Positions 33,065-41,016 of a stretch of 41,147 nt of DNA are shown here, piece after piece. Each line of letters starts with the position of its first letter. Positions within the stretch are counted from its first letter, which is position 1. The stretch comes from GCA-2717185 sp964474755 (GTDB taxonomy: Bacteria > Pseudomonadota > Alphaproteobacteria > UBA8366 > GCA-2717185): assembly GCA_964474755.1 (NCBI GenBank), contig CAYYUG010000034.1, positions 1 to 41,147 on the forward strand, read 5' to 3'. Both the position numbers and the translations under genes were made by a program. The notes under the pieces were generated by a model. That model made no database searches. It had not been told where the DNA came from and saw nothing but the letters and a program-made list of their open reading frames with translations.

Positions 33065-33825
33065 TGACACTGCATCACCGCGTCATTTGGATCACCGGTG
33101 CAGGAAAAGGCATTGGCCGCGCACTCGCATTGAAATGCGCGGCGGAAGGTTGCACAGTTGCAGCCAGCGCCCGAACTGCATCCGATCTCGCAGTACTCGA
33201 GGCTGAATCCGAGACTATGCCCGGCCAGATTCACGCTTTTCCTCTCGATATTACCAATACGCCAAGGGTATCGGAGATTGTAGTCGATATAGAGACCACG
33301 CTTGGCCAAATCGAGCTTGCTGTTCTGAACGCCGGGACCCACATGCCGACGCCGATAGCCAACTTTACGGCCGAAACCGTCCGCCCGTTGTTTGAGATCA
33401 ATGTCATGGGAACAGTCAATTGCCTTTCTGCCTTGCTGGCCAAACGGAAAGCACGCCAGGGTTGCCACATTGCCGTGGTCGCATCACTTGCCGGATATTG
33501 TGGTCTTCCCAAAGCATCCGGTTATGGCGCAACGAAAGCCGCGTTGATTAATATGTGCGAGTCGCTGAAGCCGGAATGCGAACTATTCGGCATCTCGCTA
33601 GGCTTGATCAACCCCGGTTTCGTCAAAACGCCGTTGACTGACAAAAACGACTTTCCAATGCCGTTTTTAATTTCAGCGGAAGATGCAGCAACGCGGATTT
33701 TCGATTCGTTCAAAAAAACGCGCTTTGAGACGACATTTCCTGCGAGATTTTCTTTTGGCATGAAGGCACTACGCCTGCTTCCCTATAAACTTTATTTTGC
33801 CATTACGCGAAGGATGTCGCGATGA
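33064..33825 (+). CDS. Short-chain dehydrogenase/reductase (SDR)
   Basis: A 253-residue classical SDR. The cofactor loop is ITGAGKGIGRAL (9-20), with NAG in LNAGTHMPTP, the catalytic Ser in VVASLAGYCG (about 140) and Tyr-x3-Lys in GYGATKAAL. The C-terminus is basic and hydrophobic (KALRLLPYKLYFAITRRMSR), suggesting contact with the membrane, which fits a lipid substrate. An SDR of this kind lies in the Rhodobacter sigmaE cluster beside the FAD and methyltransferase genes. Its ATG overlaps the DUF6134 stop, and its own stop overlaps the SnoaL start (ATGA), so the genes are translationally coupled. The substrate is unknown; an acyl-chain or acyl-derived carbonyl is likely by context only. Confidence 0.92.
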   Translation: MTLHHRVIWITGAGKGIGRALALKCAAEGCTVAASARTASDLAVLEAESETMPGQIHAFPLDITNTPRVSEIVVDIETTLGQIELAVLNAGTHMPTPIANFTAETVRPLFEINVMGTVNCLSALLAKRKARQGCHIAVVASLAGYCGLPKASGYGATKAALINMCESLKPECELFGISLGLINPGFVKTPLTDKNDFPMPFLISAEDAATRIFDSFKKTRFETTFPARFSFGMKALRLLPYKLYFAITRRMSR

Positions 33826-34247
33826 AAGAAGCAGACGCCTACCGCAATTATCTCGAAACACTTACGCCAGAAACCCTCCCACAACTTTCCCAGTTCGTCA
33901 CTCCCGACGTTCATTTCATCGACCCATTCAACGACGTTCGCGGCACTGACGCGCTGCGACGCGTGTTCGAAGATATGTTTGACAGCGTGAAAGATGTTGT
34001 TTTTCAGGTAGACGCGCTGGCACTCGACAAATCAATTGCTCTAATGTCATGGCAGTTTTCAGGAACTCTGCGCGGGCGCTCCTTTAAGCTGCAAGGTATG
34101 AGTAAGGTCCTCTTCACCAAAGATGGTCGGGTTAGCGAGCATGTCGATCATTGGGATTCTGCATCTCAGTTTTACATGCGGTTACCGATTATTGGTTCGC
34201 TGCTGTCATTTGTTCGTCGACGGATTTCATCGCCTGGGCAGACGTAA
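33822..34247 (+). CDS. SnoaL-like / nuclear transport factor 2 (NTF2) fold protein
   Basis: A 141-residue SnoaL-like protein with the opening YRNYLETLTPETLPQLSQFVTPDVHFIDPFNDVRG and the strand ALMSWQFSGTLRGRSFKLQGMSKVLF; the pattern HFIDPFND provides the acidic residues of the NTF2-fold pocket. It carries a C-terminal hydrophobic end (FYMRLPIIGSLLSFVRRRIS) that may dip into the membrane. NTF2-fold proteins are enzymes or ligand carriers; no reaction can be assigned. ATG at 33822 overlaps the SDR stop. Its last 59 bases (34189-34247) overlap the 3' end of the convergent DUF3833 gene. Confidence 0.85.
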   Translation: MKEADAYRNYLETLTPETLPQLSQFVTPDVHFIDPFNDVRGTDALRRVFEDMFDSVKDVVFQVDALALDKSIALMSWQFSGTLRGRSFKLQGMSKVLFTKDGRVSEHVDHWDSASQFYMRLPIIGSLLSFVRRRISSPGQT

Positions 34248-34803
34248 GCGGAAGGTCCGTATTTGCCGATTGTAAGGTAGGTTTGCTAAAGAAAAGTGTC
34301 ACCTGACCAAGTTCAACTCCCCATTTACTAACTTTGGCGCGATTGATCAGCACATTATCAGGCTGCAGAAACATCCAATCATCAAATTGAACACGAACCA
34401 AAGAGTCGCCAACCTTCAAATCCATGCTGTAACGCCAACTGAGCGCATTGCCTTTAGCCTCGCCAACAGCCGTACCAATAACATCGTCAGCTAGGCCCTC
34501 ATAGCGGTTCGGACTGACCTTCTCAACTGTCCAAACTCGCCGATCCTTCTCGCCATCGCGATAATCAAAGCGTTCGTCGAGGGTGAGGGTTCGGCCATCC
34601 CAGTGCCCATCGATATCAACGGTGAACTGGCGCCGCAGTGTGCCGAACCTGTCTTCAAATATGCCCCAGGCCCGGGTTTTTCCCTCAAAATATTCCTCCA
34701 ACACCAAACGCGGCGATGTCGCTTCAAATTTATCAATATCCATGCCGCCACATCCCACCAAAACCACGCTCAGGAAAACCAACCCGAGGAATATTTTTAA
34801 CAT
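34189..34803 (-). CDS. DUF3833 family lipoprotein
   Basis: A 204-residue lipoprotein precursor: the signal MLKIFLGLVFLSVVLVGCGG ends in a lipobox LVGC with Cys18 as the predicted lipidation site. The mature part matches the DUF3833 pattern (LVLEEYFEGKTRAWGIFEDRFGTLRRQF, FDYRDGEKDRRVWTV, WRYSMDLKV), a beta-rich envelope protein of unknown function. The gene is 6 bases after the MFS gene and belongs to the operon of the FAD oxidoreductase, DUF1365 and methyltransferase. A GAGGA ribosome site lies in the end of the MFS gene. The 3' end overlaps the convergent SnoaL gene by 59 bases. Confidence 0.88.
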   Translation of the reverse strand: MLKIFLGLVFLSVVLVGCGGMDIDKFEATSPRLVLEEYFEGKTRAWGIFEDRFGTLRRQFTVDIDGHWDGRTLTLDERFDYRDGEKDRRVWTVEKVSPNRYEGLADDVIGTAVGEAKGNALSWRYSMDLKVGDSLVRVQFDDWMFLQPDNVLINRAKVSKWGVELGQVTLFFSKPTLQSANTDLPLTSAQAMKSVDEQMTAANQ

Positions 34804-34809
34804 TTTTTT

Positions 34810-36150
34810 TCAATCCTCGACGCGGACCCGCCGCCCGACGAGCCGTCTCTGCACCGTGAGAAGCCGCCTTTCTGTGAGGCTAAAGTTCCAGACTAACGCG
34901 ACGGCTATCAACTTAAATACGATAGGCAACCAGGCATAGATCACCGTCAGGGCGAACTGTCCCGATACTGTCACCTGTGCCGGGTCAAACCCCAGCGCCG
35001 CCACCAAAGGTAGGCCAATGCCGACGGCGAGCGCCTGCGCGAATTTCGTTGCCATGCTCCAAAGGGCGAATAAAAATCCGGGCCGCGCTTCTCCATGTTT
35101 CATAGCGTCATAGTCAACGACATCGGCCTGAATCGAGGGCGGTATCGCCAAATCAGCGCCAAGCGCCGCACCGGTCAAGACACACACCAGGAAGAACATG
35201 CCAAATGCACCAGCTGGTATCATGGGGACTGAGGCGAAGGCGAAGATGGCGAGACCCATAGCGAAACACCAGGTTCGATGCTTCCCAACCCGGCGCGACA
35301 GGGCAAGCCAGGCCGGGATCCCCAGGACAGCGGCAAGGAAGTAGGCGAGGATAAAACGCGGCCGCATGACCGCACCGGCGCCGAGCGCGAATTCGAGATA
35401 GAACAGAAACAAGGCTGCGGGTAGCCCATTGGCAAATCCATTGATTCCCCAAGCAGCAATCAAACGGAAAAAGGGACCGTTTTCGAGCAGGCTACTGAAA
35501 TAAGCACGAATAGACGCTGTAGATCGTTTGGATGGAATTTTCGGTTCCGGCACCCGGATGGTCAGGAGAACCATAACGGGCACCCCAACGAGGACAGTCG
35601 TCCAGGCGAGTGCGATCAGTGCATTCTGTTCCGTTCGGCCGGTCATAAGTAGCACTGCCGGAAGAGCGCTCGCAAAGAGTATACCGAACAATCCTGCGCC
35701 TTCTCTCGCCGAGGTAATCCGCAACCTTTCGCGGTACCCATTGCACAATTCAGCCCCCCAGGCGGCGTAGGGAATGGCGACTAACGTCCAGCCGAGATAA
35801 AGCACAACAGACCAAATCAACAGGTAAGGCCAATCAACCGGCTCGGATGGCGAGACAATACGAACCAATGCCAAAGCCGCAAGACAACCTCCAAGCAGGA
35901 TTAGAGGCTTTCGACGGCCAGCGCGCCACCTTAACGCGTCGCTGATACGACCGATAAGGGGATCAGTCACAACATCGAATAAACGGGCAGCGAGCAACAC
36001 CGTTCCCGTCAGGGCAAGGCCTAGTCCAAAACGGTCGCCATACAGAACCGGAAGATAGACATAAATGGGGACTGTTGGAACGGCGAGTATGAAGCCCGGC
36101 AGTGCATAGGCGGTCAAAGTCAAGCGGTCGACCAAAACTTCCGCCGTCAC
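34810..36150 (-). CDS. GPH-type (MelB-like) MFS transporter of the sigmaE cluster
   Basis: A 446-residue inner-membrane protein with about 12 hydrophobic helices. The signature GLGLALTGTVLLAARLFDVVTDPLIGRISDALRWRAGRRKPLILLGG (about 40-86, summarised) is that of glycoside-pentoside-hexuronide:cation symporters. In a lipid-modification operon it is more likely to move a lipid-related or other non-sugar substrate, but that is inference. Its GTG start overlaps the methyltransferase stop (GTGA), and it is followed 6 bases on by the DUF3833 gene. A transporter of this family stands at the equivalent place in the Rhodobacter sphaeroides sigmaE cluster. Confidence 0.88.
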   Translation of the reverse strand: MTAEVLVDRLTLTAYALPGFILAVPTVPIYVYLPVLYGDRFGLGLALTGTVLLAARLFDVVTDPLIGRISDALRWRAGRRKPLILLGGCLAALALVRIVSPSEPVDWPYLLIWSVVLYLGWTLVAIPYAAWGAELCNGYRERLRITSAREGAGLFGILFASALPAVLLMTGRTEQNALIALAWTTVLVGVPVMVLLTIRVPEPKIPSKRSTASIRAYFSSLLENGPFFRLIAAWGINGFANGLPAALFLFYLEFALGAGAVMRPRFILAYFLAAVLGIPAWLALSRRVGKHRTWCFAMGLAIFAFASVPMIPAGAFGMFFLVCVLTGAALGADLAIPPSIQADVVDYDAMKHGEARPGFLFALWSMATKFAQALAVGIGLPLVAALGFDPAQVTVSGQFALTVIYAWLPIVFKLIAVALVWNFSLTERRLLTVQRRLVGRRVRVED

Positions 36151-37379
36151 GATCGAATTAGTGTGTATTGTACAACGTTAAGCGGGCCACTTTGAAACCC
36201 CGCCTCGCAATAAGCGAGGTAGTAACGCCACATGCGGTAAAAACGTTTGTCAAAACCAAGGTTTTCGATGGCAGGCCATTGTGCTTCAAACCGTTCGTGC
36301 CACCGCCGTAATGTCTCGGCATAGGAAGCGCCAAAAAAGAAACGATCACCAATTTCGAATCCTGCTGTAGTGGCGGTCTTTTCGAATTGCTCAGGTGACG
36401 GAAGCATACCGCCCGGAAATATGTATTTCTGGATGAAATCGGGGCGGTCACGGTATGCGTGATAGCGATCCTCATTGATGGTGATCACCTGAATACCGAC
36501 CTTGCCGCCGGGCCGCAGCACTGAACGTAGCTTCTCAAAATAAGTGGGCCAGTTTTCCTCGCCAATCGCCTCAAACATCTCAATCGAAATAACAGCGTCG
36601 AACAGGCCCGACACGTCGCGGTAATCCTGTAGGCGGATTTCAGCTTGTTCACTAAACTCAGCTTTTTGCAGGCGCTCTTGCGCAAAATTCCGCTGTTCCG
36701 TCGATAGGGTCAGACCGACGACATAGCTGCCATAATCTCGGATCGCAGTTTCTGCAAATCCACCCCAGCCACACCCTATCTCCAGCACGCGGCTTTCCTG
36801 TTGCAGGCCGACGGCTTCCGCCAGGCGACAGTATTTCTCATGCTGCGCGGCGTCCAAGTCTTCGTTGTGATCTACGAACAAGGCCGACGAATAGGACATC
36901 GTTCGATCCAGCCAATGGCTGTAGAATTCGTTTCCCAGGTCGTAGTGAAAGGCGATATTGCGCCGGCTTCCTTTCAGCGTATTAGCGCGCAGAGCGTGCC
37001 GGCAACGGTTCCAAAATGCGTTTACAAGCTTTGCTGTAAATATACCGTCCATTGGCTCCAAATTCGCTACCCCGAATGCGAGTAGACGAAAAAGGTCGGG
37101 ACTGTCCCAATCTCCATCTATGTAGGACTCGGCAAAACCTACATCGCCTCCCAGGGCTAGGCGCGTCACCGCGCGGTCTCGGTGCAGATGCAATTCTGCG
37201 TCTGGACCAGGCGCCGCGCCGACGTGGTTCCATCGGCTGCCGTCCGGCCACATGATTGAAATTTGTCCCACATTGGCGTGCCGGGCCAATCTCTGCAGCA
37301 AGCGTTGTCGGAGTGTTAGCGATGTTGTCGAAAGACCCTCAGTAACCTGAGGCTGAACCGAAATATGTTCTATGCTCAT
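36147..37379 (-). CDS. Cyclopropane-fatty-acyl-phospholipid synthase family methyltransferase
   Basis: A 410-residue SAM-dependent methyltransferase of the cyclopropane fatty acid synthase family. The segment RRNIAFHYDLGNEFYSHWLDRTMSYSSALF (about 135-165), the SAM loop RVLEIGCGWGGFAETA (about 195-210) and FDAVISIEMFEAIGEENW are typical. Members transfer a methyl group to the double bond of phospholipid acyl chains, giving cyclopropane or methyl-branched chains. In sigmaE/ChrR clusters such an enzyme is linked to methylated and furan fatty acids (established in Rhodobacter as far as I recall, UfaM-type). ATG at 37379 overlaps the DUF1365 stop, with GAAGG 3 bases upstream. Confidence 0.95.
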   Translation of the reverse strand: MSIEHISVQPQVTEGLSTTSLTLRQRLLQRLARHANVGQISIMWPDGSRWNHVGAAPGPDAELHLHRDRAVTRLALGGDVGFAESYIDGDWDSPDLFRLLAFGVANLEPMDGIFTAKLVNAFWNRCRHALRANTLKGSRRNIAFHYDLGNEFYSHWLDRTMSYSSALFVDHNEDLDAAQHEKYCRLAEAVGLQQESRVLEIGCGWGGFAETAIRDYGSYVVGLTLSTEQRNFAQERLQKAEFSEQAEIRLQDYRDVSGLFDAVISIEMFEAIGEENWPTYFEKLRSVLRPGGKVGIQVITINEDRYHAYRDRPDFIQKYIFPGGMLPSPEQFEKTATTAGFEIGDRFFFGASYAETLRRWHERFEAQWPAIENLGFDKRFYRMWRYYLAYCEAGFQSGPLNVVQYTLIRS

Positions 37380-38191
37380 ACGACCTTCTTTGCCTCACGG
37401 CGCGAAGCCGCAATTTGAATTGTGCTCGTTCCGGTCGGTGTCTCTGCTGCGCGATGCGGATAGACCGGTAACCGCTTGAGCAACAACCTAAGGGCTTCCC
37501 AATGGATGCCCATCGTGACCTTGAAAATCATCGCAGGATATCGCAGGAGAGCGCCAACCAAGGCGGCGGAGGTCAGAGGCTTGCGTTGACCATTGAAAGA
37601 AGCCGTCAGCAATAGACCGTTGGCGTCCTCCTGACGAATGGCGACCGCGACAGACTTATCTGGCGGGAGGATACGGAAGTGGTAGGTGCAGTCCATCGGG
37701 GCGAAAGGCGAGACGTAGAAGACTTTGTCACAACTCTGGCGAATTACCGGTTTCCCCGATGCTATAACGGGAATGACGTAGGTGTGACGTTCGTTGAATG
37801 TGTTGCGGACCTCGTAGAGGACCGCTATCGGCACCCCATCTCGGCAATAGCAAAAATAAACCGTCAGCGGATTAAAGGCGTAGCCGAAAATTCGCGGATA
37901 GCAAAGCACACGAACGGTGCCGCCGTCAGATTGAAGACCAGCCTCAATAAGTTTTGAGTTCACCCATGACCGAAGGTCTCGGCCTGATCCGTCGCCATGA
38001 TCCCGGTTCCAAAAACTCACAATGGCGCGCCGGTTATGCCCGAAGAGTGGGGACTGTGTATCAAGACGCCCTATTTCATCCAAGTCTAACAGCATAGAGA
38101 AGACACGGTAGGACAATCTATGACGGCGTGGCCGCACCCTCTGGTGGACGACAAGCCCTTCGTACAGAGCAGAGTGTTGGAAATCTGTCAT
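37376..38191 (-). CDS. DUF1365 family protein
   Basis: A 271-residue protein of the DUF1365 family, which is nearly always found between an FAD amine-oxidase-like gene and a cyclopropane synthase-like gene, as here. Visible family segments include ALYEGLVVHQRVRPRRHRLSYRVF, HDLRSWVNSKL-like region (GRDLRSWVNSKLIEAGL), LCYPRIFGYAFNPLTVYFCY and FYVSPFAPMDCTYHFRI. The function is not known; the conserved context implies a role in modification of unsaturated fatty acids. Both ends overlap neighbours by 4 bases (ATGA), so translation is coupled. No signal peptide is seen; the C-terminus is basic. Confidence 0.95.
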   Translation of the reverse strand: MTDFQHSALYEGLVVHQRVRPRRHRLSYRVFSMLLDLDEIGRLDTQSPLFGHNRRAIVSFWNRDHGDGSGRDLRSWVNSKLIEAGLQSDGGTVRVLCYPRIFGYAFNPLTVYFCYCRDGVPIAVLYEVRNTFNERHTYVIPVIASGKPVIRQSCDKVFYVSPFAPMDCTYHFRILPPDKSVAVAIRQEDANGLLLTASFNGQRKPLTSAALVGALLRYPAMIFKVTMGIHWEALRLLLKRLPVYPHRAAETPTGTSTIQIAASRREAKKVV

Positions 38192-39516
38192 GCGGCGTAA
38201 GGAAACGGCGCCGACGGTGCGATACGGCTAGATTCTTTCTCGACTGACCAGGGACGACGAACCCCGCCCAGTGCCTCCGCAACGGCGAGACCCGACTGCA
38301 AAGCATCCTCGTGAAAGCCGTACCCGAAATAGCTCCCGCAAAACCAGATGCCGCCTACGCCTTGTAACGACCAAAGCCCGTCTTGCGCCGCCATCGCATC
38401 ACTATCGAATTGCGGATGCTCATACTTGTACTCGTGAAGCAACAAACGCTCCTCCGGTTCAATCGCAGGATTCAGGGTTACGAACAAAGGGTCCGTATCG
38501 GGGATACCTTGAAGCTTATTCATCCAATAGGTCACGCATAGCGGCGCGACCGAACCCACACCACGAGATTGCATATAGTTCCAACTCGACCAAACACGAC
38601 GTCGTTTTGGCATCAACCTCGCGTCACGATGCAATAAGGTACGATTTGTCGAGTAACTAATTGCGCCAAGTAGGTTCCGTTCCTGAGGTTCGGGTCCATG
38701 CAGAAGGCGGAGTGCTTGATCCGCATGGGTTGCGATTACAACTTGATCGAATTCACGAATACCATCCTTTTGGGAACCAACCAAAACCTTACCGGACTTG
38801 CGAGCTACCATCGTAGCTTCGCAGCTTGTATGGATATCTTTCTCAAATGAACACGTCAGTCGTTTTATATATTCGCGACTGCCGCCGTCTACGGTGCGCC
38901 AGACTGGCCGCCCGGAAACCTGCAACAACCCGTGACTGACGAAAAACCTGATAAAAGCTACGGCGGGAAACGCAAGCATTGCCCGCGCACTGGCGGACCA
39001 AATGGCAGCCCCCATTGGCAACAAGTGATAATCGATAAAGGCCGAAGAATAGCCATTTGCCGCGAGGTACTCTCCAAGAGTTACGCACGAATGCCTTGTT
39101 TCGTTTAAAAGCTGCGGGGCATCACGATAGAACCGGCGCAAATCCTTTAGCATAGTCCAAAATCGCCGCCTCAGCAGATTACGTCGCTGTCCAAACAGTC
39201 CGTTGAGGTCGGTGCCGGAATATTCCAGCCTTCCAGCATCCAGTGAGGCCGCGAAGGACATATCGCTTGCTTTAGTCGGAACATCGAGGTGTTGGAATAA
39301 GGCCGTCAAATTTGGATAGCTACTTTCGTTGTATACGATAAAACCAGTATCAACGGCAATTGGGCCCAACGAGCCATTGACGGTCACTGTATTTGAGTGA
39401 CCACCTATACGGTTCTCTTGTTCGTAAATGGTTACATTATGTTTTTGCGAGAGCAGCCAAGCGGCGCTCATTCCGGCGATCCCAGTGCCGATAACTGCAA
39501 TATTGAAAGGAGACAA
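38188..39516 (-). CDS. FAD-dependent oxidoreductase (amine-oxidase fold) of the sigmaE cluster
   Basis: A 442-residue protein with an N-terminal FAD loop FNIAVIGTGIAGMSAAWLLSQ (4-24) and the following VTIYEQENRIGGHSNTV, the amine oxidase/desaturase-like pattern, and the C-terminal FAD closure GIWFCGSYFGYGFHEDALQSGLAVAEAL. It is the first gene of a five-gene operon. In Rhodobacter sphaeroides an equivalent protein lies next to rpoE and takes part in dehydrogenation of methylated acyl chains (UfaD-type), a role I infer here from context. The start codon is TTG at 39516 (AAGG about 8 bases upstream) and no ATG/GTG alternative precedes it in frame. The sigmaE promoter lies at 39603-39626. Confidence 0.93.
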   Translation of the reverse strand: MSPFNIAVIGTGIAGMSAAWLLSQKHNVTIYEQENRIGGHSNTVTVNGSLGPIAVDTGFIVYNESSYPNLTALFQHLDVPTKASDMSFAASLDAGRLEYSGTDLNGLFGQRRNLLRRRFWTMLKDLRRFYRDAPQLLNETRHSCVTLGEYLAANGYSSAFIDYHLLPMGAAIWSASARAMLAFPAVAFIRFFVSHGLLQVSGRPVWRTVDGGSREYIKRLTCSFEKDIHTSCEATMVARKSGKVLVGSQKDGIREFDQVVIATHADQALRLLHGPEPQERNLLGAISYSTNRTLLHRDARLMPKRRRVWSSWNYMQSRGVGSVAPLCVTYWMNKLQGIPDTDPLFVTLNPAIEPEERLLLHEYKYEHPQFDSDAMAAQDGLWSLQGVGGIWFCGSYFGYGFHEDALQSGLAVAEALGGVRRPWSVEKESSRIAPSAPFPYAA

Positions 39517-39598
39517 AGGGGCGGCCTTGATCTATCAATGTAAATCAGTCTGAAGAGCTCCAACAGAGTTAGAGCAACCAGATCGTTAGTTAGGGCTT

Positions 39599-39626
39599 GT
39601 TACGTAAATTTTAAGGTGTTGGATCA
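39599..39626 (-). promoter_or_regulatory. ECF11 (sigmaE/ChrR-type) promoter of the FAD/DUF1365/methyltransferase operon
   Basis: On the minus strand, TGATCC (39626-39621) is followed by a 17-base spacer and GTAAC (39603-39599). Predicted start near 39591, leaving a leader of about 75 bases to the TTG at 39516. The same spacing and elements occur at 39655 (rpoE) and 32130. It is divergent to the rpoE promoter across 35 bases. Confidence 0.78.
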
Positions 39627-39654
39627 CTAGAAAGAAAAAATAACGCGGTCCTCG

Positions 39655-39683
39655 TGATCCGATATCTTCTTTAGCGCGTATCT
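39655..39683 (+). promoter_or_regulatory. ECF11 (sigmaE/ChrR-type) promoter of rpoE-chrR (autoregulation)
   Basis: TGATCC (39655-39660), a 17-base spacer and GTATCT (39678-39683), the same arrangement as the two other sites. Transcription would start at about 39689-39691, so the sigma factor gene would have a leader of about 120 bases to a TTG at 39812, or be nearly leaderless at ATG 39689/39704. Confidence 0.75.
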
Positions 39684-39811
39684 TCTTCATGATCGCACTT
39701 AAAATGGCTATCCCCTCCGACCGCGCTACGTTCACACGTCAGGCTTTGCGACCGGTCCCGCACGACCCCAAACCATTCGCATCGCCATCGGTACGCAAAG
39801 GGAATGCTTCA

Positions 39812-40345
39812 TTGAATGAGAATTTAATCGCGGTCGCAGAGAAGCAGGATCGAGCGGCTTTCGCCGATCTCTATGCATACTTCGCACCTCGGATTAAGGC
39901 ATTCATGCTTAAGCGGGGCTGCGATTTGACGACGGCGGAAGAAGTGGCGCAAATGACTCTTGTCGCTGTTTGGCAAAAAGCGTCCCAGTTTAAGCCAGAT
40001 AAAGCATCGGCTGGAACATGGATTTTTACGATCGCGCGCAATTTGCACATAGACTTAATCCGAAAGGCTAAACGTCCAGAGCCGGACCCCAGCGACCCAT
40101 TTTTTGTTCCGGCCGGCGAAAAGCAGGCCGATGACGGCATTGCCGATGCGCAAGATGCAGCCCGTGTACGTGCGGCGATCGCAACGCTTCCAGCGGAACA
40201 ACAGGAGGTGTTGAAGCTGTCTTTCTATGAAGATATGTCGCATGGTCAAATTTCCAGTGCCTTGGGCCTTCCCTTAGGTACCGTCAAGTCGCGAATTCGT
40301 TTGGCCTTTCGCCGGGTCCGAAGCGACCTCGGAGAACTTCAATGA
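39812..40345 (+). CDS. rpoE: ECF11-type sigma factor (sigmaE)
   Basis: An extracytoplasmic-function sigma factor. Region 2 is AAFADLYAYFAPRIKAFMLKRGC...AEEVAQMTLVAVWQKA and TWIFTIARNLHIDLIRKAKR (-10 recognition); region 4 is LPAEQQEVLKLSFYEDMSHGQISSALGLPLGTVKSRIRLAFRRVRSDL (-35 recognition). In alphaproteobacteria this sigma, held by ChrR, activates genes against singlet oxygen and organic peroxides. The frame is open from 39689, giving 218 residues, but the predicted transcript start falls at about 39690 and the segment to 39812 is proline-rich with no domain. TTG 39812 has AAAGGGAA 7 bases before it and gives 177 residues, the common size; ATG 39704 remains possible. It is followed by chrR with a 4-base overlap. 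Confidence 0.9.
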   Translation: MNENLIAVAEKQDRAAFADLYAYFAPRIKAFMLKRGCDLTTAEEVAQMTLVAVWQKASQFKPDKASAGTWIFTIARNLHIDLIRKAKRPEPDPSDPFFVPAGEKQADDGIADAQDAARVRAAIATLPAEQQEVLKLSFYEDMSHGQISSALGLPLGTVKSRIRLAFRRVRSDLGELQ

Positions 40346-41016
40346 ATATCGAACATCATGTAAGCGAAGCGTTACTATTGAGCTATGCCGCCGGAGGTTT
40401 AGGCGAGGCCTGGTCCCTGGCCATCGCAACGCACGCTGCGCTGTGTCCAAAATGCCGCGGCGCCATCGCTCAGGCGGAAGCTGTCGGCGGCGCCCTCATC
40501 GACGATATTGAGCCCGCCCCAATGGCGGAGAATGCATTTAACGAGATATTGGCTCAGTTGGACGTCAATATTTCGCCGCCTTCTATACAAAAACCAGTTA
40601 GGCAGCCAGTTCTAGCTGGCGTGTCGTTACCAGAACCATTGCTTGCTTATGTGATGGACAATGACAATTTAGAGAACACCAATTTGCCCTGGCAACGTCT
40701 CGGTCTAGGCGCCTTTCATATTCCAATTTCTATGTCCGACCGTTCTGCAAAAGCCCGGCTGCTTCGCATACCTGCAGGACGGCCAGTCCCACAACATGGT
40801 CATGAAGGATCAGAGTTAACATTGGTGTTGTCTGGCGCCTTCACGGACGGAGAAATGCACTTCGCCGCCGGTGACATTCAAGAAACCGATGAGACAATAG
40901 TTCATCAGCCGCGTGCAATTGCTGGGGAAGATTGTATTTGCCTAGCAGTAACGGATGCACCGCTGCGCTTCAGCAGCCCTATTGTGCGGCTCCTCCAACC
41001 CTTTCTAAAAATTTAA
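40342..41016 (+). CDS. chrR: ChrR family zinc anti-sigma factor
   Basis: A 224-residue two-domain anti-sigma factor. The N-terminal anti-sigma domain has His6, His31, Cys35 and Cys38 (MNIEHH...TH-A-A-L-C-P-K-C), the four zinc ligands of Rhodobacter sphaeroides ChrR at the same residue numbers. The C-terminal cupin domain carries HGHEGSEL (His152, His154, Glu158) and His188, the second zinc site shifted by a constant 11 residues from the Rhodobacter positions. In that system singlet oxygen leads to release of the sigma factor through this C-terminal domain; conservation of all ligands suggests the same here. ATGA overlap with rpoE keeps the pair in stoichiometry. No further gene is seen in the last 130 bases. 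Confidence 0.94.
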   Translation: MNIEHHVSEALLLSYAAGGLGEAWSLAIATHAALCPKCRGAIAQAEAVGGALIDDIEPAPMAENAFNEILAQLDVNISPPSIQKPVRQPVLAGVSLPEPLLAYVMDNDNLENTNLPWQRLGLGAFHIPISMSDRSAKARLLRIPAGRPVPQHGHEGSELTLVLSGAFTDGEMHFAAGDIQETDETIVHQPRAIAGEDCICLAVTDAPLRFSSPIVRLLQPFLKI

